From positions 1-64,000 of the forward strand of contig CAYUCC010000014.1 in NCBI GenBank assembly GCA_964443225.1: a stretch of 64,000 nucleotides of DNA, written 5' to 3'. The DNA comes from SSC4 sp964443225. Lineage in GTDB: Bacteria > Chloroflexota > Anaerolineae > SSC4 > Amarolineaceae. This document shows positions 63,591 through 64,000 of the stretch, piece by piece. Made by a program: the position numbers and the translations under genes. The notes beneath the pieces are model-generated. The model was not told where the DNA came from, ran no database searches, and saw only the letters and a program-made list of their open reading frames with translations. The first letter of the stretch is position 1, and every line of letters starts with the position of its first letter.

Positions 63591-64000
63591 CCGATCCTTA
63601 CCAGGCATTGGCGCGCCGTATCGATGCGGAAATCCTCGACCTTGATCGTACGGCTGCCGCAATTAGCCGTCACTGGCAGAAGTCTGAGAAAGCCAGCGCA
63701 GACCAGGACGCGTATCAGAACTCAGTCGCCTTAAACCTGCACAGCTTCTATTCTGCCTTGGAGCGTATTCTCGAACTGATTGCCACCGAACTCGATGGCG
63801 GCACATTGGGAGGAGAAGCATGGCATAGCGAGCTGCTGCGCCAGATGACGCTTGACCTTCCTGGCACACGCCCACCCGTCATAGAGCAGAACACAGCCAT
63901 GCGGCTGGATGAGTATCGCAAATTCAGACATCGCATCCGCAATATCTATGCTACCAATCTTGACGCCACACGGATGAAACCACTGGTATTGGAATTGCCG
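63587..64000 (+). CDS. HepT-like HEPN toxin (3' end outside window)
   Basis: 138 residues are visible without a stop. The sequence is helical (SFYSALERILELIATELDGG) and contains YRKFRHRIRNIYATNLD, close to the R-x4-6-H-x-Y-type active-site pattern of HepT RNases in its RxxRHxxxNxY form. With the overlapping nucleotidyltransferase gene it forms an MNT-HEPN toxin-antitoxin operon. The C-terminus lies beyond the window. Confidence 0.8.
   Translation, partial: MTDPYQALARRIDAEILDLDRTAAAISRHWQKSEKASADQDAYQNSVALNLHSFYSALERILELIATELDGGTLGGEAWHSELLRQMTLDLPGTRPPVIEQNTAMRLDEYRKFRHRIRNIYATNLDATRMKPLVLELP

Overview
The window is a GC-rich bacterial chromosome segment with no rRNA, tRNA, CRISPR array or recognisable transposase. 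Gene content suggests a member of the Chloroflexota, probably near Anaerolineae/Caldilineae: a YfhO-type membrane protein, a DhnA-type class I aldolase, a 2[4Fe-4S] ferredoxin next to a geranylgeranyl-reductase-like flavoprotein, a Tat-exported IorAB-type molybdenum enzyme, many secreted repeat proteins, and microcystin-dependent (tail-collar) proteins. This placement is inference from gene content only.

Positions 1-26200 are mainly housekeeping: a solute-binding lipoprotein (partial), cold-shock protein, RRM RNA-binding protein, EF-P, S41 peptidase homologue, aldolase, ribulose-phosphate epimerase, an ABC exporter, HtpG, a YfhO-like protein, a fabF-fabH-metallopeptidase operon, a double thioredoxin, superoxide dismutase, ferredoxin plus reductase, queF beside an internally deleted transporter remnant, an MFS carrier, gpsA and several membrane proteins. 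Overlapping ATGA stop/start junctions are the usual operon joint here.

Positions 26200-46500 hold a dockerin-like protein, two paralogous GVxG-repeat secreted proteins, a PDZ-containing histidine kinase with its NarL-type regulator, a PadR regulator with a serine hydrolase, a SEC-C protein, an AAA/DUF4143 ATPase that looks acquired, a ZIP transporter with an acetyltransferase, a DUF362 protein, and an IorAB molybdenum hydroxylase operon with its own membrane protein.

Positions 46590-47660 are a gene graveyard: an exonuclease/phosphatase fragment and a broken nucleotidyltransferase/HEPN pair. Positions 48780-55590 form the most interesting locus: a STAND ATPase and a separate TPR protein, divergent from three tail-collar proteins, a methyltransferase with the paired glutamates of protein arginine methyltransferases (its reading frame has no ordinary start upstream of a long coding-like stretch), a GNAT acetyltransferase and a DUF6916-like protein. 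After this come a 1476-residue surface protein, a secreted HExxH metallopeptidase, a lipoprotein sharing that peptidase's N-terminal domain, and an intact MntA/HepT-type pair running off the right edge.

Two families of short palindromic elements recur through the window. Family A is about 80 bp with 22-bp perfect ends in the best copy; family B is about 65 bp. Most copies begin exactly at a stop codon, and one family B copy is nested inside a family A copy. A tandem 217-bp palindrome array lies between queF and the MFS gene.
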